Source: Paraspadella gotoi (Eukaryota > Chaetognatha). From it: 64,000 bases of DNA. The stretch covers positions 19,475,590 to 19,539,589 of the forward strand of contig CM119264.1 of the NCBI GenBank assembly GCA_051294375.1, read 5' to 3'. The notes beneath the pieces were generated by a model that saw only the letters and a list, made by a program, of their open reading frames with translations, made no database searches and was not told where the DNA came from. A program made the translations under genes and the position numbers. The first letter of the stretch is position 1. Each line of letters begins with the position of its first letter. Positions 9,733 through 23,575 of this stretch are shown one piece after another.

Positions 9733-12700
9733 AAAGAGAGGGAAAAAAATATAAAAAAATAAAGAGAAAGGTTGTGAAGCCGAGAAAAACGGGGGAATCC
9801 CCTTGACAAATGGACTCGGGAGTCGAGGAAATTCTAAACCCTGGCGGGATTTTATTCGTATTATGTTGCCATTTACATTCAAATCTGAGCCCGGGGGGTA
9901 AAGGGGTGGAGATAAACTGAGGTTGTTGCTAAGACATCGTCCGATTTATCGCCGTCGTTTCGTCGTGGTAGACGGCTACGGCAGCGAGTGAATTCGTACC
10001 ACCCAGCCTCGAGCACGTTCCTTGAAAGTGCTTCTAATTAACACCATCATCATCATTATCATATAAATACTAGGCAAACGCTTTACTGACATTGTTATTT
10101 TTGTCGTCGTCGTCGTTGTCATCACCGTCGTCATAGCCTTCTTCGTCTTCGTCATTGTTATAAGCGTCTATTTCATTAGTAAAAAAATATGTAAAAACGA
10201 AATTTAATTATGTTGCCCCACAACGCTCATTTCCTGATGTGAAACGCATACACAAACAGCTTTTAATGATGCCTGACCTCTCGTCAAAATATTAATAATA
10301 TTTACTAAGTACTACATATGATAGTTACGTCACGTTGACTTCGGGTCATGTGTTCGCATTTTCACGTGATGGCATGAGTATGAAACACGGGCACGTTGAG
10401 CAATGAGCATCTCATGGCACACATCATTTCAATCAAGCTCTTCACCAATCCAAAATCACTATCAGGACTCTTCTATCCAAACAGGCTATTGTCTCAAACC
10501 CTAATGACCCCGCAATTGAGTATCTCAACCCTAATCACCTGGGAGAGAAGCAGTTGAAGGCGACGTCTGTTCCTCTCGGGGCCAAACTTTGCCTTTTTTC
10601 GATTCCGACGACGACGACGAAGAAGAAAACCTTGGAAAGAAAAACGAAGAGAAAAAACGAAACTCAATAGAGTGACTTCGGCACAAAACGTCGTCAGACA
10701 AAAAATATTTACTGTGAAACTTAACCATTGAAAAAAATAAGAAGGTAGACGATTGTATTTGTAATTTGTAATTTCTGGCGCCGGAAAAAAAAATAATCAC
10801 TACTAAATTTAAAACTGTAATAAAAACATGAAATCTTTTCAAAATATTTGAAGCATTTTTTATTCAATATTAGGTCCATAACAAATACTAGTAAGTCTCG
10901 TTCCTCGCCTCGATCTCCGAAAGTAAAAAGGATCGTTTTTCCTCAATCCACGATCTATCATTAAGCTAAAAAACATCTCCGGTTCTTTCTTTCCTCTTTG
11001 TTTTTCTCCGCCGCTCAGAAATCCCGATCCCTCAGCTCCGTTTCTTGGCTTCGAATTAATTTTTCCTAATGAAAGAGAAAGAGAGAGAAAAAATGAAAAT
11101 AAAAGCGCGACCGAACGTTTTAATAAAACAGCGAACCCGAACAAAAAAAAAAATTCCAAACAATAGGAAAATCCCCTCCTCTCTTTGCCCCTTCTAAAAC
11201 TTTTTAAAGAAAGAAAAAAGAGAAAATGGTTGGCGTTTCTCTCTCGTCTTAGGCCTCTATTCTCAAATCCCCTCCCATTGACGCTTTTCAGTTTAAGTCC
11301 CACCCAAATCCCGTTTCCCTTTTTTTTTTTATTTTTGTCAAGGAGGAAAGAAAGAAAAAGTGTTTTGAAGCATTTTTTCCCGCGATTTCTCTGCCGTCGC
11401 CTTGCGATGTTAAAGCGTTACTGAAAATGTTATCTTGGCATATTTTTTTATTCGAAGGGTAAAATTCTTTTGTTATGACCTAAAACTTTCATCTTTTTTT
11501 TTGTATACAGCATGCCCTCCGACAAGCGACGAGCCGCTTTGGGGTTTAAAGACCGCTGTTATGTGCACTTACTTGGAAGAATGTTATTGGATGTGACGAC
11601 ATCGCATCACTAAAACTAGGAGGGGTTACCAAGGGACCAACAAATAAAATTATAAAGCTGAAATTTGCCTCAGACGGTATACTTAAAAAATATAATTGTT
11701 TTAATTTATGATCATCTGTCTTCAAAAAGGACCCAAAGTTATTTTCAAAAAAGGACCCATTTTGAACTATCAGTCATACTTTTTAAATGAATCAGCCAGC
11801 GGCAAACCATAATCCTTTGGGTTAGGAACTGACATGCTTCTTCCAGTATAGAAATTGTAGCTAATGCTTCCATAAGTGAAGATATTAGTGGAAGTAGCCT
11901 TAATATTAAAAAAAGAATTTAATAAAAAAAATTAATATGTATATTAAAATTATAAATTATTAAATTATTAATATATATTAATTTATATTAATTAAAATTA
12001 ATATAAACAAGTTCGAATAAAAAGAAATTACTGCCATCAATAGATAGCCAATTGTCTGTTTAGAATAAAAGTCCTAAATTGTCAAACATAACTATATTCT
12101 AAAAATACCCTTTTGTAAGATTTTTATTAAAAAAATGCAAGACATCCATTTTTAAAGTCTTCATTTCATGAAGAATTCACTTTTTTTTATCAAGTATAAA
12201 GTATCAAGTCTAACGTATACAGTTCATAACGCTTTCCTTCATGTATCATTATTGCCATTAAAGATATGAAAAAAATTACCATAATTTTTCAGTTTTTCTG
12301 CATTTTTTTAAAGGTTGGCAGCATTTCCTGTAATTTTTTTATAATGAGGATTATTATGAAAAATATGGTCATGAATAAGGAGCATTTTCTATCCTACTCG
12401 CTACTACTAAGCTAGATCACAAACTTTAAATTTTATGTTCTGGGTAAGCTTGGTCCAATGTTTCAGTATTAAGCTTTACAAACCTTATTGCACTAGTACT
12501 ATATATACTGGGTAAAAGGTAGTTTGCATATTTCATAAAATTTATTCTTTTTCGGTTGAAATAATATAATTTTCAATCAAGTAGTTTAAAATTATGTTCA
12601 GTATGTATCCCTATCAGAACATACTATTCTACATGGTAGTCTTATCCATATTATTAAAAAAAATCATATATAATTTTGGTCCCCCCTCAAAAAAAATTAT

Positions 12701-12814
12701 CCATTCCCACCCCTCTCTGTTCGGCCTCTTAGATATTATGATTTTTCATTATTGACTTTCTAACAGGAATGATGTGTGATATCTATTAGTAAACTAGGAC
12801 AGATTGTAGATTGT
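9730..12814. other. Non-coding stretch, no gene seen
   Basis: It begins with a more balanced patch (9780-10030), has a GTC trinucleotide run at about 10108-10150, and becomes very AT-rich at 11890-12010. Open frames around 10531-11303 on the minus strand are biased by purine-rich DNA and show no domain. Confidence 0.4.
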
Positions 12815-12892
12815 AGTCTAACCTTGTGTTGTATAGATGCTCCCTCTATTTCCAGAAGACAACACTGACCTCCCCCTTCCAAAATGAGTTAA
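12815..12892 (-). repeat. Short interspersed repeat family F, copy 1
   Basis: In reverse complement it matches 59112-59185: TGTTGTATAGATGCTCCCTC here against GAGGGAGCATCTGTACAACA there, with a matching flank TTTCCAGAAG/CTTCTGGAAA. Confidence 0.7.
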
Positions 12893-13099
12893 TAAATATA
12901 ATATGCAATTTTTTTTAAAAAAAAGTAATATATATATAATTTTAAAAAATAGATCAAATAGTAAAACATTCATAAAATAAAAAAAAATAAGATAGTGAAA
13001 TAAGTAATTTTGCAAATTTTAATAAGAAAAACGATACTAGTATACTGACGAAAACTACTGAATCAATTTGAAAGCTGCCGACTATAATCGCCCCGATGA

Positions 13100-13215
13100 T
13101 GACAATTGCGACGACTACGACGACGACGACGACAACGAAGACGACAACGCCAGGATGGTTCTTTCATATCCTCACCTCGAGCGCGACGACGACGAGAACG
13201 ACGGCGGCGGCGGCG
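13100..13215. repeat. (GAC)n/(CGA)n-rich trinucleotide region
   Basis: Imperfect GAC, ACG and GGC runs. Three plus-strand frames stay open through it, which is expected of a trinucleotide repeat, so none is called as a gene. Confidence 0.7.
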
Positions 13216-16200
13216 CTCCTCATATTTATGTTTGTTGTTATCATCTTTTGCTCATTTGTTTGTGGGAGAAATTTCAAAGGCGGCGTTCTCCTCCGCCGAC
13301 GGCGTCATGGCGACGATGGATCCCCTCTTTGGCGTCGGCAGGAAAGAGGCTGGGGGGTGTGAAAGAGAGGCGGTGGCGAGGGAAGATCTGAAAACCACGA
13401 AGGGCGAGAATTTGTAGCCGAAGAAGCGCCGTCGCACTTGCTGCAGCGCGACCGAGCACCTGCTGCAGAACGGAGTTGCACTTGCTGCAGAGTGGCAGGG
13501 TAATTTTTCGGGAATTCTAAAGCGTATAAAAGATCTTGGCAAATACAGTCTCTGTTAACGCGTCCGAGTTTGGGATGTTCGCGGCGGCGAAACGAAGCCA
13601 ACGTCGGGCGAAGGAATTCCACGAAAGGTCGAACTCTGACGAGGGATGTTGCACGACTTCGGGGAAGAGATCGAGTGGAGAGAGGGTTTGATCGGCGCGG
13701 CGGCGAGGAAAACGAAAAAACGGGAAACGTTTTTCAGCGACGCGAAACAAGGAAATTTAGAGCGTAAGAGGGAAATAGAAAGGTTTTTTATGCTCGGAGA
13801 TTGAGTAGGGTTTTTGGCTTTTTTTTATGCTTGAGGATTAAGGGTTTTTTATGTGACCGGGGTTTTTCTTTTCTGTTTGTTCCAACGAAATTGGCGGATA
13901 AATCCTTTCCACGCCAGATGGTATTACGTAGGTTTTACGTCACTGTTACGTCGATGGTCAAAAACACGTACGTCCGATTCCGTTAAGGATTTTATGTCCT
14001 GCGGCAATTGGTAATTCGCTTTCTTTCTTATCTCTATTCTCCAAATTGACTGTTTTTAGTTTTGTTTTTGTAGTCAAGCAAATTGTATATGAGGGAGTTT
14101 TTGTCTGCAAAAAAAAAATATTTACATTAATGAAAAAGAAATGTCAGTTTTCGATCCTATAATTTTTTTTATTTTATCAAGGATAAGCGATAACTTTTTT
14201 AATGTTTAAACATTCATATACATGGTAATAGATTATTTTCACTTTAACTTTAGTGACAGTAGGTCTACAAAACTGAATAGATTTCAGCAGCGAGTCCTTT
14301 CTTGATTGCACCCCGACCAAGCTAAGCTTAGCCTTCCTCGAACCCTCACAACTGAGTCCTTCTCGGCTTCGATGACGGAGTTCCTTCACGGACGAGCGAG
14401 AAAGACGATGCAAAAATTCTGCTGCGTCAAAGGAAGCGGAAGTCGCGGGGATTTTACGCCTCTGATCCGAGATGCGACGTGAGACGAAAGTAGATTGTCG
14501 AGACTCGGGAGGAAGGAGTTGGAGGCGAAACACGACGACGACCAAAACGCTTTGCGATTCGCAATAATTCTCATCGAGCTTCCTAGTAAAATTTCGACGA
14601 TCGACAGAAGAGTGAATAGACAATTAGACAATTAGACAATTAGACAATTAGACATTAGACAATGGACATTCAATGTACTACTTTGCTCCAACTGTAATAT
14701 AGAAAAATATAGTAGACTAAGTTGAGAAAATAAATGAATATGATGTAGAAGACGAAAATAGAGAAATAAATAAATAAAAAGTACGTAGGGGCTTGGACTA
14801 TATATCTTCAAGAGGATATTTGTGATACGAAAAAAGAGATAAATACATACTAATACAAAAATAGGCAAAATTTTGCGACGATTGGCGCGGATTATAAATT
14901 AATAATTAAATAAATAAATACTGAATAAAACATCGGCGCCGGTGTTTTGGAGTAGTGCCGATGACGGCTCGAACGGTGACGGCGGCATTCGCGTCGGCGT
15001 CGGCGATTTAAACGTTTTTTTCCGCTGAAGCGTCTACGCCCATTTCTCCTCCATCCGGCCGCGGAGTCGGGAGTCGGAGCCTCGTTTTTTATCTTTTGTT
15101 TCCGCGTTTCGCCGCCGCCACTGTAGATGGCAGCGCGATTCGTTTATTGTCGCCGTCTTTAGTCGTCTGTTTTTTTTCTTCTTCCTTTTTAAAAGTTTTA
15201 AAAAACGGAATATTCAATGCATACGTGAGTGGGTTGTGTTTCTCCCAATTATTTTTTATTCGTCGTAATTAACTATGAGTCTGACTTCAGTTTCAAGAAA
15301 TTTTAGCGCAATCAATATATTTCGTGGTGAAATAAAACGCGAGAGCACAATCGATGTAAAAATCCGGATTCTATGAGTTTTTGTAAATCACTTTTATTTT
15401 ATTCTATTTCTTATTCTATGTCTTGATCAAAAAAATTTAATCATATATCATATATCAAAACAAAAATAATATTGTTTTGATTTATAAAATATTTTTTGCA
15501 AATTCTAAAATATTATTAGTTCCGCAGTAACAGTTCAGTTTAAGCCCTTGAAAGTGATTTACATGTATTGGCGCAGCCACTAGTTTTTTTTCTCTTGCTT
15601 TTGGATACTTTTCATCCAATAAGTGAACAAATAAAGCGTTTAAATACTATCTGGCGCGTTAAAAGGTCAAACGGCGAAGAATATCTTTTTATTGTCCAGA
15701 TGTCATGCGATGGGCTGAAAAAAAACCAAAACAGACAAAAAAGGGTGAAAAAATAAGAAAGAAAACCACAAAAAATGGATATGGATTAGAAAAAAGAAAA
15801 AAAGCGTATCGTTGGAAGGTGGAAACCCAATCATTTTTTTTCGCTCGATGAAAAATTCACGACACGAGAGAAAGAGAAAGAGGGAGGGAAAGAAGGGGAG
15901 AGAATGAGGGAGAGAGAGAGCAGGAGAAAAAAAGGAAAGAGTTAGAGATAGTGATGGGGAAGGAATGAAGCGTATCATGGTATAGAGGGGAGAAAGGCGA
16001 GGCAAAAAAAGAATAAAAAAACAAAGAAATAACAATGAAAGATAGGTCGGTAAGTGAGGGGGCAGAAGAATAAGAGAAAACGAGGAGGAGAGGGCGTGGC
16101 GCTTGTGCTGAGAATGTGGAATCGTTTCCACTCAAATTGCCAAAAACAGTTTGGAACGCTTTTTTTTATCGACTTTTTAATCTTTGTAACCCCTGCAAAA

Positions 16201-17209
16201 TATCAGAGAACGTGCGAGAAGAACTAATTCGTGATAAGAGTGCATGAACTCAAATTAAAAAGTTAAAAAAGATAAATTACACATTTTTAAGCAAATTTGT
16301 TTTAATTTGTAAAAATGTTTAGGTTTTCATTTCATATCAAACATGATTAAAAAAACAGATATTTCAAATAATAATTTCGTGCGATTCTACCTTTAGCGAA
16401 GCGTGATCGGCCGTCCCGAGACTTCGCGCCGTTTGTTCCAGATAACAACCCGTTTTCTCATCTATTTTTCCGACACCTCATGTTTATTTGCTTCGCGTTT
16501 TTGAATTTATAATATTTAAGGGGAATGAGGAGGATGAAAAAAAAAACCGGACCATTAAGATGCAAAAAGGTTTTCCTCAAAACCTCTGCCTCCAAGGGAA
16601 AAGAAGAAAAAAAAAGAAAAAACTCAATTACCTCACCTAAAATAGGAATTAAGAGGAGAGACTCTGAATGTCGGACGAACGTCTGGTCGGGACCCGCCCA
16701 CTCTCTTTTTAATTACGAGGCCCCGGAATCCGTATCAGTGGCGCAGCTGTCTGTCTGTCATTGGCGAGGACGAAGCTCTATCATTGGTGCGGCCTTTATC
16801 AAAACGGTGAGGAACATGTACGCAAACTGAATGTATGTATTTTGTATGGGAATTGCTTGGATAAATTCAATTCAACCTATCTCAAATTGCGTGGAGAGTG
16901 AATCTTAAAAGCAGCCTTTATCAACGCCCTTTCATGGCATGCCATCGACCGGCGCGTTAAATCTTTATCATAAATGTCGACAAAGCGAATATCGGCTTTA
17001 AAATCCCAATAATCTCTTTAACAGCAAAAGATAAAGCTTCCTCTTTGAGAAAAGCGATCGACTAGCATTGGCCTCGAAAAGTCTCTATCATTGCCTGAGA
17101 CCATTTGGTGGGGATAAATCAGGATCTCACCTCCAGCAGAGGATTTTCAGTCTTCACCGATTAAGCGAGTGACCCGTCGATAGAGCTCAGGAGAATCGAG
17201 CGTCCGTTG

Positions 17210-17210
<1 letters not shown>
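13216..17210. other. Non-coding stretch with CpG-richer islands
   Basis: Balanced composition and many CpG occur at about 13250-13760, 14270-14600 and 14930-15160, separated by AT-rich DNA. A minus-strand open frame of 148 codons covers 14177-14623 but shows no domain, splice logic or conserved motif. An (ACAATTAG)n minisatellite sits at 14617-14668. At 16905-17205 there is a moderately GC-rich block without an ORF that could be regulatory. Confidence 0.35.

Positions 17211-17274
<64 letters not shown>
17211..17274. repeat. (TC)n microsatellite
   Basis: Pure CT tract of about 31 units. Confidence 0.95.
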
Positions 17275-17277
<3 letters not shown>

Positions 17278-17824
17278 TCCGAGCCAAATTAAAAAGGTTT
17301 TTAAATTCATTGCACAAGAAAAAAAAACTTTAAAAAGAATGAGAGGAGAAAAAGAACTCCCGAGCCAAGGTTTCGTTTTTGTTCGAATACTCGATACTTA
17401 ATTTCAACTCTGCAAAAAAGTATCGCGCAAGTTCGGAGAGGAAACGTCGAGAGGGCAAGGTCAGCGCCCGGCTCTCGATCCCGTTAATTATATTCTCTCT
17501 CGGCGCAAGTCAATGGTGGGCGTAATCTCTTTTACATTTTTTTTTCATTATTTTTTTTTGCAAATCTGACGAGAGGAAGAAAAAAATATGAGAAAAGGGT
17601 TGAGTCAAAAAGTTTTTCCGGTCGCCGTCATCGTCGCTTAGTTACGCATTTGTTCTCGCTTCTCATATGCTTTTCAATCATTTTTTTGAAAATAAAGCCT
17701 TTTTTGACGTTGTGCTGTCTCGTTTTTCCCTGAACTTAACACATTTGGCTGGTTATATTATGAATATAAAATGTATTTCTGTGTCTGTCTTTTTCTGTCT
17801 GTCTGTCTGTTGTCCGTCTCTTCA

Positions 17825-17846
17825 CTTCTCTCTCTCTCTTCTCTCT

Positions 17847-17900
<54 letters not shown>

Positions 17901-18120
17901 TCTCTAGTTTCCTTCCATCCCCTGATCGAGTGTCCGATATCTCTAATTCAATTTCAACGAAACCCCTTATACCGTTTACATATCCATCGCTTATATTTAC
18001 TGATCCGTTGCTCCCCTTTTAACTGATTCTCTTATCCCCATTTTCCTTCCCTAACTTGACCAGCTATAGGCCGACCGTTTCCGCTTTCTGTATGCATTTT
18101 TAACTCAAGTGAATAGGAAT

Positions 18121-18191
<71 letters not shown>

Positions 18192-18289
18192 CTCTCTATC
18201 TCTCTCTCTTCTCTTTCTTCATTCACTAATTCACTCACAGACTATTTTTTCTTCCGTTCTTTCTCTATTTTTCTCTTTGCACTTAGGTT

Positions 18290-18372
<83 letters not shown>
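17825..18372. repeat. Cluster of (TC)n tracts
   Basis: Three tracts at about 17830-17905, 18122-18210 and 18293-18372, separated by pyrimidine-rich unique sequence. Confidence 0.92.
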
Positions 18373-18375
<3 letters not shown>

Positions 18376-19531
18376 CCCTCCCCCATCCCTCCCTCCTTCC
18401 CTCTATCGACCTTTTTCTCTCCTTCTCCCTTGTCTCAACGGATGCATAATTTCCTTCTAGGTAGATTCCGATCATTGACTTTTTGGTTTATCATCCTCCC
18501 GCGTCTCTAAACCCCTTTTCCTCGGTTTATCATTGAATTCCTACCCAAACATGAGCTCGGCCTGGCGGTCATTCCGTAAGAGCGGCAAATTGACCGAGCA
18601 GTGATTTAATGCCATTGGCGCTGGATAAGACTGCATTAATATTGAGATTTTGAACAAGGGTTTCTTTTGTTCTTAGTACCTGATTGTTCTTGATCCATTT
18701 CATATAACCTCTTACATAATTTTTTTTTGGTTATTCCTTTCAATGCGCGTAAGATCGTAAGTTTACTAGCACCACTGATTTTTAAGCCGAAGCTGAAATG
18801 GAAGAATTTTCTCGAACCACTTACCAATTTCTCCTTGCCCCACGACAGGCCGCGTGACAACCCCGAAGAAACATTGTATCCCAATCCCCCTCGCCTCACG
18901 AATCTCCCACTTTCGCCCCCGGGACATATCCCTTGGTCTCCAGCCGAGCCTAAAGTTCCAGACCAGAACCGCCGTTATATTCGCGCCACTGGACTCTCGT
19001 TGCTGAGCGGGTTGGTGTCTTTGGCAGTCCCATGGCAGGGGCAAGCAGTTTTGGGGTGTCTCAAAATCTCCTCAACATCTACGATGATACGTACGAACCA
19101 CACAAGAGTAGATTTTGCCATCCTTTGCTTCATACAAAGAGAGTGGTAACAAAATTGTTTTCGTCTTGATACTAAATTACAAGAATACTTTTGTGAATTC
19201 GCTAAGATATACGAAGAATAAATAAAGCGTAAAGTGAAAGGGAAAATCAATTAGTGGGTTGGTTTGAGGAGGGGAGAAAAGCGAGAGAGTCGGCCGCGAC
19301 TTGGTGACGATAGGATGTCTGGGTCAAATTGATCAATTCTCATTGAGTCCTGAGAGGCTGTGTACTACACAATGTGTAGTGGGTAAATCTTTTGAGATCT
19401 CATCTGCTCAAAACTGTGAGGTTAAAAGACAAGGAATTGAAAATTAAATTTAAAAAATCTCACGCCATCTTAAAAACATTGTAAAATGTAATAAACGAGT
19501 TCCAGTTAGGAAGAATTGAGGGTTAAAGTTT
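18373..19531. other. Balanced-composition island of unclear status
   Basis: Positions 18820-19110 are clearly less AT-rich than their surroundings. A strong minus-strand donor (GTAAGTGG, complement at 18817-18824) and a plausible plus-strand acceptor (CCCCACGACAG, ending at 18848) both exist, and frames are open on both strands. The plus-strand frame is proline-rich (NPPRLTNLPLSPPGHIPW). I cannot decide on a strand, so I do not call a gene. Confidence 0.3.
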
Positions 19532-20682
19532 AACAAGCTTGAGCGAACAATGTCGGATCTGCCCACGATCATTAGCGGTAATTAATTAATTAATAAATAC
19601 AAACTAATAAACTAAAATAATAATTTAATTAATAAATTAATTAATTTGATTTGAAATGTTTGTTTTTAGATCTTTTCGTCATTGACCATGACAGAAGCAA
19701 CGACGATGATGATGGCGACGACGATGATGGCAACGACGACAATAATGCCGATAACAACTTACTTTATTGATTGATTAATTGATTAAATAATTAATTAATT
19801 TATAAATAAATTGATTGATTGAATAATTAATTAAAGATAACTAAATAAATTAATTCATTGAATAATTAATTGATTGATTAATGAATAATGACTGATTAAT
19901 TAATTATTAACCAATTAATTGATTAATTAACTGATTAATTAATTAATTAATTAATACATTTTGCATTTACATTTAATATAAAAGGAAAAAGAAGCATAAT
20001 CAATTTTTTCCATTTAAACTCATTTCCACTGAAAGATATTTTGTTACCTTGCGTTGGGTCACTCTTTTTTAGTCATTTAGGTTGACCTTACCTAACCTTA
20101 TCTTTTCACCGTTCTAGTCGCTTTCTTGTGGCTTTCTTTCGGCCTATTCCATCAGAATCATTTTTAAAGATAAGATCGGCCGTCTGGAACCGTAGTTTTT
20201 ACAGATCCAAGGATTTATTACAAACATTTTTTCGACTTTTCATTGATTTGACATGGATTTATCTCTACAAAAATACAAATAATTCACAATTTATTCTACA
20301 TTTTTTGACGTTTTCTTTACGCTTTGAGATTTAGTAAAATACTACGAAATCCTTGCTCATTGTCAATATCTGTTCATTTTCTACACAGACGATTCTATCA
20401 AAACTTGATTTCCAGCTTATTCACACATTTTCCTACCCACACACAAAATTTCATTCCAATCCATCCCTCCAATCACGAGCAATTGGAGTTTTTTGCTAAG
20501 GTGGGACGAACGGACAGACGTACGGACCGACGGACATCGTTTTTTTTTTTGCATAATTTATGATAATTCGATGTTCTGACATAATATAAGTGAATGCCCG
20601 ACAAGATTGAGGGAGCGGACTGACGGACCGACAAAGTGAATTATAGAGTTGGGATCTGCTGATGAGCAGATCCGACTAAAAA
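19532..20682 (-). repeat. Interspersed element family C, copy 1 (inverted-repeat bounded)
   Basis: A non-autonomous element of about 1.15 kb. GTCGGATCTGC (19552-19562) is matched by its exact reverse complement GCAGATCCGAC (20666-20676). Inside are long TTAATTAA/TGATTGAT-rich blocks, a GACGATGATG run, CGGACAGACG microsatellite DNA and near the right end a hairpin with 9-base arms GGATCTGCT/AGCAGATCC around 4 bases. Copies 2 and 3 lie at 55081-55920 and 60071-60617 in the opposite orientation. No transposase-like frame is visible. Confidence 0.75.
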
Positions 20683-21888
20683 CGTTTCATATTCAAGGAT
20701 ACAAGGTGAAATTTAAAAATGTCTCTCAATTACATTTTTCTAATTCACTAATAAAAAAATTCATAAAAAATATCAGGATTGACTTTTTCCTTTGACCTGC
20801 AACTCTTCAGATAGGTTTTTTTTATTTTATAATTATATTATATTATATTATAATTTAAACTGATCTAAAATGGCGAAGAATTCATCAAATGTTTAAAGTG
20901 AGTATATTTTCGAAATCGCCAGGAGCTCAGCTTTTTGAATCTGTATTGGAGCTTATCCATTCGGGCTTATTTTTAAGTTGATTTCAATGACCTTTTTTCT
21001 TCACCAATTATTTAAAACAAATTATAATTACGCTTCTATTATATTTTTTGAGAAATTTTTAACATATTTTTTTGAATACGTCTTTTTATTGAGAGATTTT
21101 TCTACTATAATCGGGTGGGAACAAAAAAATCGGAATACGATTTTGTTCTTTATTCCTAACCAAATGTTCAATACTTCAACGACAACATCTCTTTAGAAAA
21201 CCGATATGAAAAAGAATTTGAACAAAACATAAGGAAAGTAAATGAAAGATATCTTTTACACTTAGTACGAGTACGGCGCAGATTTTGGGAGAGTTAACGC
21301 TTGTGGCGTTTGTGGCGTTTGTGGCGCGTCCCTCGTAATCTCGTCCCTTATGTCCAGAGGTAGTTAGTAAAATCACAGGGAGAGAAAAAAGTTGGGAAGA
21401 AAAGAAGAAAGAAAGAAAGAACGAAAGAAAGAAAGAAAGTACGAAATGAATAAATAAATAAATATAAATAAATAAATAAATAATAATAAATAAATAATAA
21501 TAAATAAATAGTAATAAATAAATAATAATAAATAAATAATAAGAGAAAGAAAGAAAGATCGAAGAAAAAATAAGTGAAAGGGAGAGAGAGTTAAATTGAG
21601 ACAGAACAGAAGAGAGAAAATAAAAAAGGGCGTTGGCGTCATGGAGTCTTGTTTAGGAGTCGTTGAGCTGGAAAACGCGAAACCGGTCGCAGAGGGAATC
21701 GCCGGAGGGCGCTGTGTCTCGTGGAGATTAGAAGTAAATTGAATTAACTATCGAAACAATACGAACGATTATTATTGAGATGTGTCAAAAATGTTCAAAA
21801 AATAAAATTTTGAATAATAAAGAATTTGGTTACGTTTCTTATTTATTAAGACTTAGGTTAAGGTTTTATTTATCGGATTATAACACAT
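20683..21888. other. Non-coding stretch with A-rich simple repeats
   Basis: It includes (GAAA)n and (TAAATAATAA)n tracts at about 21405-21560 and a short TTGTGGCG repeat at about 21299-21325. No gene seen. Confidence 0.45.
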
Positions 21889-22547
21889 GAAGAGACAGTT
21901 ATTATTGTTATGTGTTAGTGACAGAACCGTTCAATATAAGCAGTCCCTGAGCTTCGGATCAGGCTGTAAGACCATGTTACAGACGGGTTAAGCGCCCCGT
22001 CCCTCTTAACTGCAAGGCGGCCACGGGGCTAGAATCCCGGACCTTTGGGTTGGGAGGCGAATGACTTGCCTCCGGCACCAATGGCCACTGATGAATGGTT
22101 GGTGGATTTTAGTCCTACATACATGCCCCCCTCCCGTAGGGAGAAGTCTGTTGCACTCTTAGTGATTGTTGTTTGGTGGAAATGTACGTCAAAGTTTAGG
22201 CATGTGCCTGATTGTGTTGTTGGCGGAACGTGGCATCACCAGGTTTGACCGGGCTGCGCCTTGCAAAGTAGTGTACTTGCTTGTTGTGTCGGAAGTCGGG
22301 CTACCAATGAAGAGACAGTGATTATTGTTACGTGTTTACTAGAACAGAACGTTAATATAATCAGTCCTGAGCTTCGGATCAGGCTGTAAGACCATGTTAC
22401 AGGACGCGGGTTAAGCGCCCGTCCCTCTTAACTGCTAGGGCGGCCACGGGCTGAACGAGCGTAAGCATTGGTCGGGGGCGAATGACTTGCCTCCGGCACC
22501 AATGGACGCTGATGAAAGGGTTGGTGGATTTTAGTCCACCATACACC
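21889..22547 (-). repeat. Repeat family A (tRNA-like SINE), head-to-tail dimer
   Basis: Unit 1 is 21889-22308 and unit 2 is 22309-22547, with the same junction (CTACCAAT then GAAGAGACAG) as at 5941. Both have the CCCCGTCCCTCTTAACTGC segment; unit 2 has more small deletions. Confidence 0.75.

Positions 22548-23575
<1,028 letters not shown>

Noticed and set aside
10860-11303. 147-codon minus-strand frame
   Set aside because: Biased residues from purine-rich DNA and an internal Ser/Leu repeat; no domain.
14177-14623. 148-codon minus-strand frame
   Set aside because: The composition is fairly normal, but no motif, no clear start context and no splice partners; likely chance in a CpG-richer patch.
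22045-22248. Frame MGWEANDLPP, also present at 48296
   Set aside because: It lies inside repeat family A; the same reading recurs only because the repeat recurs.
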